A DNA stretch of 64,000 bases from a bacterium (GTDB lineage: Bacteria > UBP15 > UBA6099). The stretch is taken from the NCBI GenBank assembly GCA_029564595.1, contig JAKQPS010000035.1:4870-68869 (forward strand), given 5' to 3'. A program made the translations under genes and the position numbers. Below, piece by piece: positions 44,894-54,007 of this stretch. Within the stretch, counting starts at the first letter, position 1; every line of letters starts with the position of its first letter. The notes under the pieces are model-generated. The model did not search any database. It saw only the letters and a program-made list of their open reading frames with translations, and had not been told where the DNA came from.

Positions 44894-47767
44894 ATGAAGA
44901 AACTGAAGCTGTGGAGAACCCCGGAATCCAGAAACAAGGTCGTGGGCGTCGCGCTGGGGCTGTTGGTGGGAGTGGTCGCCGGGCTGTTGCCGCACCCTAA
45001 GGCGGCAGACCTGCCGGGCGTTGGGGTGGCCCATGAACTGTTGAAGAGTTTCGAGCACAAGGCGTACGACCAGAGATTCCGCACGAGAGGCCCGCTGCCG
45101 GAAGAAAAAGTGTCGCGGGACATCGTGTTGCTGGACATAGACGACGACAGCTACGAGTGGCGCACATGGCCGTTCGACAGGACGATATGGAGCGAGATAG
45201 TGACGGCGCTGGGAGCCGAGGGCGCGGGCGCGAGGATGGTTCTGTTCGACGTGTTTTTCTTCGACCGTTCAGGTCCGGCGTTGAACCCCGGCGTGGCCGA
45301 CACGTTTTCGAAGAAATTCGAGACTCTGGCCTCGACCGTTCCTGAGGAAACAGAGTGGGACCAGAACGTAAAAATGAAACTGTACGAGATTTCGGACAGG
45401 CTGACTGGGCCGGTCGAGGAAAAAGACATCAAAGAGATGGTGGCGGAGCTTGACGCGATCACGGGCGACCCGCAGTTCGCAAGGTTCTCCGAGGCGTACA
45501 ACGACGCGGCGCTGTACCTGTTTGAGAACTCTACGCTGGACGCGCTGGCTCCGGACAGGGACGCGATTCTGGCGGACTCGATACAAAGGGCGGGCAACGT
45601 GTTGCTCGGACAACTCGCCAACAAGGAAGAGGAATCCGCATACAAACGGGACGACATATTGTATGACCCGGACGCGAGGGCGATGTTCCTGAAGTTCATC
45701 GGCATGACCGACAGGACGCAGACGGACAATCAGGCCGAGGTTGAATTGAACAAGGCGCTGCGCAACCTGAGGCCGGGCGATTTCGAGTGGCTGCTGGAAA
45801 AAAGCGGCGAGAAGCAGTCCGGCGCGCGCAAGCCGATACCTTTCAGCGACAAGGAAAAAGAGCTGGTCATGGCTGAACTGGCAAAGGTGCGCGCCCAGAC
45901 GGATTACGGAATGGGCGTGAATGAAAGATTTAAAGCGAAGATAAGGCCCGACAACCCGGTTCCGGCGAAGAGCGTTTTGGACGAGTACATCGACGTGGTT
46001 CAGTTCCAGACGGTTATGCCGATGTTCGGGGACGGCTCGGCGGGAGTGGGATACGTTCTGCCCGAACTGCAGAAGGACGGCGTCATACGCATGATGTCTC
46101 CCGCGCTGAACTTTGACGACACGCTTTATTTCCATATATCCTTCCTCGCGGCGATGCATTATCTGGGCGTTCAGAACGATGACTTGGATTTCTATCCGGA
46201 AAAAATCGTCATAAGGAACGCTACGTTTCCCGGAAGCGAAAAGAAGACGACTATAACGATGCCGCTGGATGAAAAAGGCACGCTGCTTGTGAACTGGGCG
46301 GGGGCGTTCCTGCAGCCGAACACATTCATACACCGCAGCGTTAGAAAGATTTACGAAGACGCGGTTAAATACAACATCCTAAAGAAGAACGAGGCGGGCG
46401 CGCCGCTGGCGCAGCACGAAGCGGCAATTCTGGAAAGCCTCGACGCCGAGGAAGCCAAACGAGTGACCGAGGAGTTGGAGTTTTTTAGGGAAAAGGTGAT
46501 TCTGATAGGTTTGACGGCGGCTGGCACGCACGATCTGAACCCGGTTCCGTTCAATCCGAGGGACCCCCTCGTAGGCATGCACGCCAACGCGGTGAACACG
46601 ATAATCAAAAGCCTGTTCATCAAAAGGGCCGCGTTCTGGGAGGTCTTTGCGGCGGTGGTGGCGATGTCCGCGCTGGTGGGTTTTGTCGGCGGCGCGGCGA
46701 AACAAGCCGTCGGCGGCGCGGTGGCGGCGGGAACAATCGTCGCGTACGCCGCGGCAACCCAATATCTGTTCGGCTCCGCGATGATATGGGCTCCCTTCGT
46801 GTCGGTGGTCGCGGCGATCTCGCTCTCCTACCTGCTGGTGGTGGTCTACAGGTACATGACAGAGGGCAAGGAAGCGAAAAAGATGAAGTCGATGTTCTCC
46901 ACATACGTGAATCCGGAGGTCGTGGAGACGCTGATACATCACCCGGAAAAGCTGAGGCTTGGCGGAGAGAAGATGGACCTGACGGCGATGTTCGCGATGG
47001 CGTACGGGCCGGGGCTTTCGGAAGCCGAGTCGCCGGAGGAGCTTGTCGACAGGCTGAACGAATATTTTACGGCGATGACGGCGAAGATATTTGACAATCA
47101 GGGAATGTTGGACAAGTACGAGGGCGCGATAATTATGGCTGTGTACGGCGCGCCCATTCACTACGAGGACAACGCGGTTAAAGCCTGCTACGCGGCGCTG
47201 GACATGGTGAAGGCCAACGACGAGCTTCTCAAGAAATGGGAGCAGGAGGGAAAGAAGCCGATACGCACTATGGTCGGGCTGAATTCCGGCCTGATGATAG
47301 CCGGGAACATGGGGTCGGAGTCGAGGTTCAACTACACGATAATGGGCGACGCGGTCAACCTCTCGGCCCGTCTTCTGGGAGCCAACAAGCAATACGGCTC
47401 GAGCCTGATGATAAGCGAGTTTACGCTGGAAAAAGCGAAGGATTTCGTGATAGTGAGGATGTTGGACAAGATGCGGGTGGTCGGGAAACTGGAGCCTGTT
47501 AAAGTATACGAGTTGCTGGGCAGGACGGACGAAGGGCTGCCGGAGGATGTGGCGGAGTGCGCGAAACGTTTCGCGGAGGCGTACGAACTGTATCTGGAAA
47601 TGAAGTGGGACGAGGCGAAGGCCGGGTTCCAGAGGGCGATGGACGCCCGGCCCGGAGACGGCCCAAGCAAGGTGTACATGGCCCGTTGCGACGATTACAA
47701 GGCCACCCCGCCGCCGGTCGGCGATGACGGCAAGTGGGACGGCGTGTACGTGATGACCAAGAAATAG
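44894..47767 (+). CDS. CHASE2 class III cyclase subunit, C2-like half (metal Asp lost)
   Basis: The 957-residue protein has an N-terminal membrane helix and a long extracytoplasmic CHASE2 sensor region (about 45-555; DIVLLDIDDDSYEWRTWPFD). Three membrane helices (about 575-650) and a class III cyclase domain (about 665-860) follow, then a short helical tail. In the cyclase domain the two metal-binding Asp are replaced: Met702 in FAMAYG (usual FSDI) and Ala745 in KYEGAIIM (usual KYIGDAIM). The purine-selecting Lys741 and Thr815 and the transition-state Asn822 and Arg826 (YTIMGDAVNLSARL) are intact. It cannot form a normal homodimeric active site but can supply the second half to the downstream paralogue. 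GCGGAGG precedes the ATG. Confidence 0.92.
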   Translation: MKKLKLWRTPESRNKVVGVALGLLVGVVAGLLPHPKAADLPGVGVAHELLKSFEHKAYDQRFRTRGPLPEEKVSRDIVLLDIDDDSYEWRTWPFDRTIWSEIVTALGAEGAGARMVLFDVFFFDRSGPALNPGVADTFSKKFETLASTVPEETEWDQNVKMKLYEISDRLTGPVEEKDIKEMVAELDAITGDPQFARFSEAYNDAALYLFENSTLDALAPDRDAILADSIQRAGNVLLGQLANKEEESAYKRDDILYDPDARAMFLKFIGMTDRTQTDNQAEVELNKALRNLRPGDFEWLLEKSGEKQSGARKPIPFSDKEKELVMAELAKVRAQTDYGMGVNERFKAKIRPDNPVPAKSVLDEYIDVVQFQTVMPMFGDGSAGVGYVLPELQKDGVIRMMSPALNFDDTLYFHISFLAAMHYLGVQNDDLDFYPEKIVIRNATFPGSEKKTTITMPLDEKGTLLVNWAGAFLQPNTFIHRSVRKIYEDAVKYNILKKNEAGAPLAQHEAAILESLDAEEAKRVTEELEFFREKVILIGLTAAGTHDLNPVPFNPRDPLVGMHANAVNTIIKSLFIKRAAFWEVFAAVVAMSALVGFVGGAAKQAVGGAVAAGTIVAYAAATQYLFGSAMIWAPFVSVVAAISLSYLLVVVYRYMTEGKEAKKMKSMFSTYVNPEVVETLIHHPEKLRLGGEKMDLTAMFAMAYGPGLSEAESPEELVDRLNEYFTAMTAKIFDNQGMLDKYEGAIIMAVYGAPIHYEDNAVKACYAALDMVKANDELLKKWEQEGKKPIRTMVGLNSGLMIAGNMGSESRFNYTIMGDAVNLSARLLGANKQYGSSLMISEFTLEKAKDFVIVRMLDKMRVVGKLEPVKVYELLGRTDEGLPEDVAECAKRFAEAYELYLEMKWDEAKAGFQRAMDARPGDGPSKVYMARCDDYKATPPPVGDDGKWDGVYVMTKK

Positions 47768-47811
47768 CCGCGGCCTGCGCCGCATAATGCCGGAATCACT
47801 GGAGAACCTCG

Positions 47812-50800
47812 ATGAAACTAAAACTTCCGCACAAGGCTGAAGACAGGAACAAGATAATCGGCCCGTTCATAGGGCTTGCGATGTCCGCTCTATTCATCGC
47901 GCTGTTCGCGTCCGGAGCTTTAGATACGATAGGGAACCTCGACCTAGACGCGAAGTTCAAGGTGCGGCAGAGATTCGAGAAGCCGCCCGTGAACAGAGAC
48001 ATCCACAATGTGCTGATCGACGACTCGACTCTCGATTGGGAGGGCGCGTACCCTGACGACCCGATATATTACGTGGACGTGATAAACGGGCTTGGGCTGG
48101 ACAAACACGGAGCGCTCGCCACTCTGTTCGCTATCGACTACTCGCGCCCCTTCGGGCGCAAGGTGGACATCGACGTCCGGGAAGGGTTCTCAGGGGCCAC
48201 TGAGCAGATATCTCAGATATTGTTCTACAACCTCGAATTGAAGTTCGGCATGATGGAGAAGATAGGGACGTACAGAGATTTTCTCGACGACCCCGAAGCT
48301 CCGTCGTACGCTGCGGATCTGGCTCCCAGATTCGAGGAGATTGTTTTCGACGAGGAGCTCGGGAGCGTGTCCGGCCTGATGGAACAGGTGGCCGGGTTCG
48401 CCGGGCACAACATGCATCTCAACGAGCTTGCGCCCGACCGGGAGAAGGCGGTTGGCCGCGCGGCGGCCTCCGCTCGCAATGTCTATTTCGCGTTCAGCGC
48501 GAAGAACTATCTGCCGACCCCACACGAGCCGAAAGACCTGAAACTGGACAAGAAAACGCGCGCCGTCTTCGAGCGCGTGCTATCCTACCCCACCCGCAAC
48601 AAGCCGGACAACCCTGCCGAAGCGCTCGTGTTCGACGCCTACCAGAATCTTGATTTGCGCGACTTCGACTTCCTTCTCGAAGGCGAAGGCGAGCCTTTCG
48701 AGGGCGCTGTCGCAAAAAGGATTGCCGAAGACAGAAAGAGGAAGTCAGAAGAGCTTTATAACTTCCACAAGCAGAACTCGCCGCCGATGAGCGCGAAGGT
48801 TCTGAAGACCGACGCCTACGCGAGGAGCCTGTTTGAGAAAGCGATGAAGTCCGACCCGCCGCCGGCCCCCCCTTCCATGGAAGCCCTCGCGCTCGAAGCG
48901 TACCAGTCTCTGTCGGCGAGCGATCTGGACTACCTGATGGGCAAAGAGGGGACGCCTTTCGAAGACGCGATAAACGACAGGCTTCTGAAGGACAAAGTGC
49001 TGCGCATGGCCGGCGCCGAGCAGAAGGAGGGAGAAACCGAGGCGGCTGAAAAAGAATACTACGTCTTCGATATTCCCCCCGGACTTGAAAACGCGTTCCC
49101 GCGGCTCAACAAGGTCAATCCCGTGCAGCCGGAAATCGGGATGAACACCGCCGGTCAAGGCCCGCAGAGGGCGGAGTTCAGCAGAAGAGACGGCACGCTG
49201 CGGATGATCGCGCCCGTGTATGTTTATGAAAACAAACTGTATCCCCACGTGGATTTTCTCATCGCTCTGAAATATCTGAAAGTAAAACCGGAAGATGTGT
49301 TGCTGAAAAGAAATAAAATCGTCCTCAAGAACGCGACGCTTCCCGGAGCTAAAAGCGGGACCGAGGACATATCCATCCCGCTGCTTCCCGGCGGCAAGAT
49401 GCTGGTCAACTGGGCGGGCATCTGGGCGGACACCACGCTGTTTGACACGGACAGCTTCCTGAATTTCTACTCCACCCTCGGACGGCACAGCATCCTTGAG
49501 CGGGGAAGAGCGAACGCGAAGATTCCGCCGGAAGAGCAGACCGACCCGCTGCAAGAGGACGAGGCGAAGATTTACGAGAGCATCGTCAAGACCGGGGAAG
49601 CGGCGACTCTGGACGAAAAGATAAAGGCTCTCAAGGACAAGATAATAATCATCGGGCTGACGGCGGAAGGCACTGCGGACATGAACCCGACGCCGCTCGA
49701 ACCGAGATATAAAATTCTCGGACTGCACGCAAACGCGATAAACACCATAGTTGAAAGGCTGTTCATTGACAAAGCGCCGTTCGTCTGGGTGGCGCTGATA
49801 TTCGTGGTTCTGGGCGCCGGGCTGGGATTCTCCGGCGGCGCGGTCAGGCACACAAACCCGTTCTTGGTGGCCGTCATAAACTTCTCAATCATGCTGTTCG
49901 TGGCGGCTGCTTACTTCGCGGCGGCTAACTATCTTTTTATTGCCAAGCGCATAGAAATCCCCGTGTTCGCCGCTATCGGGCTGATAGCGGCGACGTTCCT
50001 AAGCGTCTTCATCTACCGCTTCCTCACCGAAGAGAAGGAAAAGAAGAAGATGAAAGGCATGTTCTCGACTTACGTGAACCCGCAGGTCGTCGATTCGCTT
50101 CTGGCGGACCCGGACAAGCTGAAACTCGGCGGCGAGAGGACTCGAGCGTCAGTGTTCTTCTCCGACGTAGCAGGGTTCACCTCAATATCCGAAGCTCTGA
50201 CGCCCGAAGAGCTGGTTGAGTTGCTGAACGAATACCTGACGGAGATGACGGCGATACTCATGCAGTACGGCGGCACGCTGGACAAGTATATCGGCGACGC
50301 GATCGTGGGCATCTTCGGCGCTCCCATCCCCTTCCCAGAGCACGCCAAGAACGTCTGCTACAACGCGCTGGACATGCAGGCGAAGATAGCCGAGATGCGG
50401 GAGGTGTGGAAGACTCAGGGCAAACATCTTCTGCAGGTGCGCTGCGGGGCGAACACGGGCGAGATGATAGCGGGCAACATGGGTTCCACAAACCGCTTCT
50501 GCTACACCGTCATCGGCCCGGAGGTGGACTTCGGCGAGCACATGGAATCGTCCGGAAAGCTCTACTCCACCCAGACCACGATAAGCGAGTTCACGCGGGC
50601 CGAGGCGGACGAGTTCATAATCGTCCGGTTCCTCGACATACAGATCAGTTCGGCGTATAAAAATCCGGTGAAGATATACGAACTGCTCGCCAAGAAGTCC
50701 GACGGCCTGCCGGACATCAAGCTCGAATGCTGCGACCTGCACGAGGACAGCGTGCTGTTCTATTTCCAGAGGCGGTTCGACGAGGCGGCGGAAAAGGCCG

Positions 50801-51105
50801 CCCGGATATTCGACATATTCCCGGAGAAACCCGTTGGAGACGCGACATCGGCGCTGACGGCCGCCGCAAAACAGGCCGTCGATCTCTACAGACAGGGCAA
50901 ATATAAGGAATCGGCAAAGCTGATGAGCAAAAGCATCAACTCGAAGTCGTATCCGCCGGAGCGGCTCGAAGAGGAGACGGTCAAGTTCCTCCACCCGACG
51001 TGCATGCAGTTCGTGCGGATAGCCGAGGCGAAGGCCGACCCGCCGGACGCCTCGTTCGACGCGATTCTGGCTGAAGCCACTCACAGGAAAGACCTGAAGT
51101 TCTAG
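47812..51105 (+). CDS. CHASE2 class III cyclase subunit, C1-like half (Asn/Arg lost)
   Basis: The 1097-residue paralogue of the preceding gene, 44 bases downstream, has the same layout: an N-terminal membrane helix, a long CHASE2 region with a charged insertion (about 250-420), three membrane helices (about 650-745) and a cyclase domain (about 750-950), then an extra ~140-residue helical tail. Both metal ligands are present, Asp785 (FFSDVAGFT) and Asp829 (KYIGDAIV). The transition-state pair is lost: YTVIGPEVDFGEHMES has Asp906 and His910 where Asn and Arg are usual, and Pro903-Glu904 replace Asp-Ala. It should therefore need the upstream protein to make one complete ATP site. Confidence 0.92.
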   Translation: MKLKLPHKAEDRNKIIGPFIGLAMSALFIALFASGALDTIGNLDLDAKFKVRQRFEKPPVNRDIHNVLIDDSTLDWEGAYPDDPIYYVDVINGLGLDKHGALATLFAIDYSRPFGRKVDIDVREGFSGATEQISQILFYNLELKFGMMEKIGTYRDFLDDPEAPSYAADLAPRFEEIVFDEELGSVSGLMEQVAGFAGHNMHLNELAPDREKAVGRAAASARNVYFAFSAKNYLPTPHEPKDLKLDKKTRAVFERVLSYPTRNKPDNPAEALVFDAYQNLDLRDFDFLLEGEGEPFEGAVAKRIAEDRKRKSEELYNFHKQNSPPMSAKVLKTDAYARSLFEKAMKSDPPPAPPSMEALALEAYQSLSASDLDYLMGKEGTPFEDAINDRLLKDKVLRMAGAEQKEGETEAAEKEYYVFDIPPGLENAFPRLNKVNPVQPEIGMNTAGQGPQRAEFSRRDGTLRMIAPVYVYENKLYPHVDFLIALKYLKVKPEDVLLKRNKIVLKNATLPGAKSGTEDISIPLLPGGKMLVNWAGIWADTTLFDTDSFLNFYSTLGRHSILERGRANAKIPPEEQTDPLQEDEAKIYESIVKTGEAATLDEKIKALKDKIIIIGLTAEGTADMNPTPLEPRYKILGLHANAINTIVERLFIDKAPFVWVALIFVVLGAGLGFSGGAVRHTNPFLVAVINFSIMLFVAAAYFAAANYLFIAKRIEIPVFAAIGLIAATFLSVFIYRFLTEEKEKKKMKGMFSTYVNPQVVDSLLADPDKLKLGGERTRASVFFSDVAGFTSISEALTPEELVELLNEYLTEMTAILMQYGGTLDKYIGDAIVGIFGAPIPFPEHAKNVCYNALDMQAKIAEMREVWKTQGKHLLQVRCGANTGEMIAGNMGSTNRFCYTVIGPEVDFGEHMESSGKLYSTQTTISEFTRAEADEFIIVRFLDIQISSAYKNPVKIYELLAKKSDGLPDIKLECCDLHEDSVLFYFQRRFDEAAEKAARIFDIFPEKPVGDATSALTAAAKQAVDLYRQGKYKESAKLMSKSINSKSYPPERLEEETVKFLHPTCMQFVRIAEAKADPPDASFDAILAEATHRKDLKF

Positions 51106-51205
51106 CGCGCCGCAGTATCGACGTTTCAAGCGGCGCGGACTATCATCATAAAAAGCGCTCGACCGCTTCGGCGGCTGGCGCGGTCGCCTATCGGGGGTTC
51201 TCTTA

Positions 51206-52723
51206 ATGGCAAAACGAGCCATCATGATCGGCATCGACGGATGCCATCGCGACACTCTCTACCGCCTCATCGACGAAAAGCAGGTTCCTTTCTTCAACTG
51301 GATGGCCGACAACGGCGTCAGGGTGAAAAACGCGGTCACCATGTTCCCGTCCACCACCGCATCCTGCTGCGCCACTCTCTACACCGGGAGCTGGTATCGC
51401 AGCCACGGCCTCCTGAACAACGAGTGGGTAGACAGGTTCGCCGACCCGCCGCGCGGCCGCTCATACATCGAATGCCTTTACGAGGCCCTGCTCTCCTTCG
51501 ACAAAAAACTGTTCGGCCTGCCGACCATTCTGCTGCCGGACAGGAACGAGGGCGGCCAGATCAACAACGACCTCTGCCCCGACCATCCCACGATCTACGA
51601 AGAGATGACGGCGGCGGGAAAAATTTCATACACGTTTTTCCACTACATCGGAAAAGGAGCGACGGTGTGGGCGCGCCCGGCGAGGACGGACATGCTCCGC
51701 TACGGCATGATCGAACAGTACGGCAAACCATACCAGATGTTCGACAAGATGATGGCGACTCGCGCTATTCGCCTTATGCGCAAGCGCCCCGCGGACCTGC
51801 TGGCGATCTACTACGGCGGCAACGACGGCCACAGCCACCGGCACGGCGTCCCCGGTCAGGAAACCTACCTCCGGGACTTCATAGACAAGGAACTGACGAG
51901 ATTAAAAACCGCTCTCGAAGCGATGTTCCCGCAGGACGAACTGTATTGGTCTGTGTGCGCCGACCACGGGCAGTCCAACTTGGACAAGGAAAAACATCTC
52001 GAACGCTGCATGTGGATCGAAGATTTCTTTCCACAGTTGCGCGCCGCCGGTTTCGAGAAGATGGACAGGGGGCTGTCCCGCAACGAACTCGGCGGGTTGG
52101 ACGTCATCGGGACTCTCGGCCACGGGGCCGGAGCCGGCTTCTATATCAAAAACAGAAAGACTGGCGACTGGAAAACCCCGCCCGATTTTGCGTCCGACAT
52201 CGTCCCGGCTCTGAACAATTTCATGAAGGCTTCTGCCGGGCTTGCTCCTTTCGGGGATTACAAATTCAAAGGCTATCTGGACTTCCTTCTGACGCGGACT
52301 CGGTTCGACGAGCCGTACCGGGTGTACGTCAACAAGCCGCCGTACGACGCCGCAGGGGAACTGGTCCCGCTCGAAGAGCATTTCAAGGGCGGAGACCCGG
52401 CGTACGTTAAACCCGTCGAACGACTCCGGGGCATCGACAGCCCCAAGGGGCCGGACATCGTGTTGCTTCTTGACTACTGCGAAAATCGTTTCAACATAAA
52501 CACCGTCGAGGGTTTCCATCCCGGACAACACGGCTCGCTATGCCCAGACGACTCCTACGTGCCGATGCTGTTCGCCGGCCCCGGAGTGATAAGAGGCGAG
52601 CTTCCAGAGGCGTTCACCATCAACTGGTCTCCGACGGTCGCGAGCATGCTGGGAGTGAAGATGCCGCGCGCGGACGGCGCTCCGCTGCCCATCTTCGGCA
52701 ACGGGAAAGGAAGCGCGCGGTGA
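51206..52723 (+). CDS. Type I phosphodiesterase/nucleotide pyrophosphatase family protein
   Basis: The 505-residue protein belongs to the alkaline phosphatase superfamily. Metal ligands and nucleophile are seen: Asp11 (GIDGC), Thr51 (MFPSTTASC), NDGHSHRHG, CADHGQSN and a C-terminal HPGQHGS. No signal peptide is apparent, so it may act in the cytoplasm. Members hydrolyse phosphodiesters or nucleotide pyrophosphates; the substrate here is unknown. It is 100 bases after the cyclase pair, so a role in turning over a nucleotide signal is possible but unproven. Its last bases overlap the MoeB/ThiF-like start. Confidence 0.85.
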   Translation: MAKRAIMIGIDGCHRDTLYRLIDEKQVPFFNWMADNGVRVKNAVTMFPSTTASCCATLYTGSWYRSHGLLNNEWVDRFADPPRGRSYIECLYEALLSFDKKLFGLPTILLPDRNEGGQINNDLCPDHPTIYEEMTAAGKISYTFFHYIGKGATVWARPARTDMLRYGMIEQYGKPYQMFDKMMATRAIRLMRKRPADLLAIYYGGNDGHSHRHGVPGQETYLRDFIDKELTRLKTALEAMFPQDELYWSVCADHGQSNLDKEKHLERCMWIEDFFPQLRAAGFEKMDRGLSRNELGGLDVIGTLGHGAGAGFYIKNRKTGDWKTPPDFASDIVPALNNFMKASAGLAPFGDYKFKGYLDFLLTRTRFDEPYRVYVNKPPYDAAGELVPLEEHFKGGDPAYVKPVERLRGIDSPKGPDIVLLLDYCENRFNINTVEGFHPGQHGSLCPDDSYVPMLFAGPGVIRGELPEAFTINWSPTVASMLGVKMPRADGAPLPIFGNGKGSAR

Positions 52724-53550
52724 GCGCGCTGGGAGAAGAGGCGCGGCGCAGATACGCCCGCCATCTGATGCTCGACCGCGTGGGCGAGACCGGACAGGCG
52801 AAACTGCTGTCGGCTCGCGTGCTTGTCGTCGGCGCGGGCGGATTAGGCTCTCCCGTCATTTTTTATCTCGCAGCCGCGGGCGTCGGCCTCATCGGAGCAG
52901 CAGACTCCGACACGGTCGATATCAGCAACCTTCAAAGACAGATTCTTCATTCAACGCCCGACATCGGCAGGCTCAAGACCGATTCGGCCCGCGACACCGT
53001 CGAAGCGCTCAACCCGGATGTGAATCTAGCGCCCGTCGCCGAGCGCATAACCCCCGACAACGTAATGGAAATCCTTTCCGGTTACGACATCGCGGTGGAC
53101 GCGTGCGACAATTTCCACACGAGATATCTCGTGAACGACGCGTGCGCGCTCCAGCGCAAGCCGTTCGTCCACGGCGGGGTTTTCCAGTTTGAAGGCCAAG
53201 CTTCGACTTTCATCGCGGGCAAAGGACCTTGCTACCGATGCTTGTTTCCGACGCCGCCTGATCCGGAGATTATTCCTAGAGGAAATGAAATAGGCCTGCT
53301 GGGGGTCGTGCCCGGAACAATCGGACTGATTCAAGCGACCGAGACGGTCAAGCTCATTCTGGGGTTGGGAGATTCTCTCGTCGGCCGGCTGCTGATGTAC
53401 GACGCCCTGAAAATGCGTTTCAGAGAGCTTAATATCCGGCGCGATCCCGGCTGCCGCGTGTGCGGCGAGCGGCCTTCGATAACGGATATCTCCCCCGGCG
53501 AGCAGTCTTATATCCAGCCTCGACTCGCCCCGCGCTCAAGCGCTGATTAA
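52720..53550 (+). CDS. MoeB/ThiF-family adenylyltransferase (E1-like)
   Basis: The 276-residue protein has the ATP-binding GAGGLG at 38-43, the family motif DTVDISNLQRQILH, DNFHTRYLVN and two zinc-binding Cys pairs (CYRC, CRVC). The segment GLLGVVPGTIGLIQATETVK is that of MoeB. It adenylates the C-terminal Gly-Gly of a ubiquitin-like sulfur carrier such as MoaD or ThiS, for molybdopterin or thiamine synthesis. No carrier gene is in the window. A GTG start at 52720, overlapping the upstream stop (GTGA), with AAAGGA before it, was preferred. The molybdopterin link fits the formate dehydrogenase nearby. Confidence 0.88.
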   Translation: MSALGEEARRRYARHLMLDRVGETGQAKLLSARVLVVGAGGLGSPVIFYLAAAGVGLIGAADSDTVDISNLQRQILHSTPDIGRLKTDSARDTVEALNPDVNLAPVAERITPDNVMEILSGYDIAVDACDNFHTRYLVNDACALQRKPFVHGGVFQFEGQASTFIAGKGPCYRCLFPTPPDPEIIPRGNEIGLLGVVPGTIGLIQATETVKLILGLGDSLVGRLLMYDALKMRFRELNIRRDPGCRVCGERPSITDISPGEQSYIQPRLAPRSSAD

Positions 53551-53605
53551 TCCTGTTAAATACAACCGGGAGTGGTTTTAGCGGCCGAGTTCGAGTCGAT
53601 GATTC

Positions 53606-53830
53606 AACCCGAATTCGTCGATAGAGCATACGAACCGGGGCGATTTTCATAGCGGCGAACTGCTTTGTTGCCGCCGCATTTTTTTGTTCTGTAGGGGCGC
53701 GGTTTCCGCGCCCAATAACTACGACAATTTGGGGCGGGGCAACCCCGCCCCTAATTCAAAAATGCGTCTTTCGCCTTGCATTTCATCCGCTCTGAACAAT
53801 CGCTCCGAATCCTAATGACGGATTCGGGTT
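53606..53830 (+). repeat. Family A MITE-like element, 225 bp
   Basis: Begins AACCCGAATTCGTCG and ends GACGGATTCGGGTT, so the ends are inverted repeats of about 14 bases with one mismatch. It carries TTTTCATAGCGGCGAACTG, a nested family C element at 53691-53753 and GAACAATCGCTCCG. It is the reverse complement of the 27260-27484 element and has the same length. Confidence 0.85.
53691..53753. repeat. Family C double-hairpin element
   Basis: Begins GTAGGGGCGCGGTTTCC and ends GGCAACCCCGCCCCTA. It is the reverse complement of the unit at 27337-27400, with near-identical sequence, and lies at the same place within the family A host. The family A copy at 63853 lacks it and carries ATGAACAATAAGTTC there instead. 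Confidence 0.85.
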
Positions 53831-53929
53831 CAACGATGTATATCTACCTTTATTCGATTTTCCGGTTTTTTTCGTGAAAAAATCGGGTTAGCCTGAACCG
53901 CCAGAGGCATCTCACTTGCGTCTTCATCC

Positions 53930-53968
53930 AAAAAAAAACAAACAGCCCCCGGTGTTAAACGGGGGCTG
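53930..53968 (-). terminator. Rho-independent terminator of the parvulin gene
   Basis: On the minus strand the stem CAGCCCCCG/CGGGGGCTG (53968-53943) with an eight-base loop is followed by a run of T broken by single bases (complement of the A-run at 53930-53938). It lies 40 bases after the gene's stop. Confidence 0.85.
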
Positions 53969-54007
53969 TGGGAATTACTTGTTTATGCCGCTATGCGCGC
54001 CGTCAGG

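Larger units (their letters stand above)
53551..54007. other. Intergenic stretch with a family A element and a terminator
   Basis: No gene seen. It contains the 225-base family A element with nested family C, and near its right end the terminator of the minus-strand parvulin gene. Confidence 0.6.

Noticed and set aside
44894-47767. Reading the first cyclase as a decayed pseudogene
   Set aside because: The frame is intact over 957 codons, and the half-site Lys, Thr, Asn and Arg residues are preserved exactly where the partner lacks the Asn/Arg pair. Loss is specific, not random.
46379-47785. Long minus-strand ORF opposite the first cyclase (468 aa), and similar ones opposite formate dehydrogenase (61382-62902), PilT (56337-57707) and the zinc-ribbon gene (1770-2729)
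   Set aside because: They are shadows of high-G+C coding sequence, Arg/His/Val-rich without family motifs, and lie fully opposite well-supported genes.
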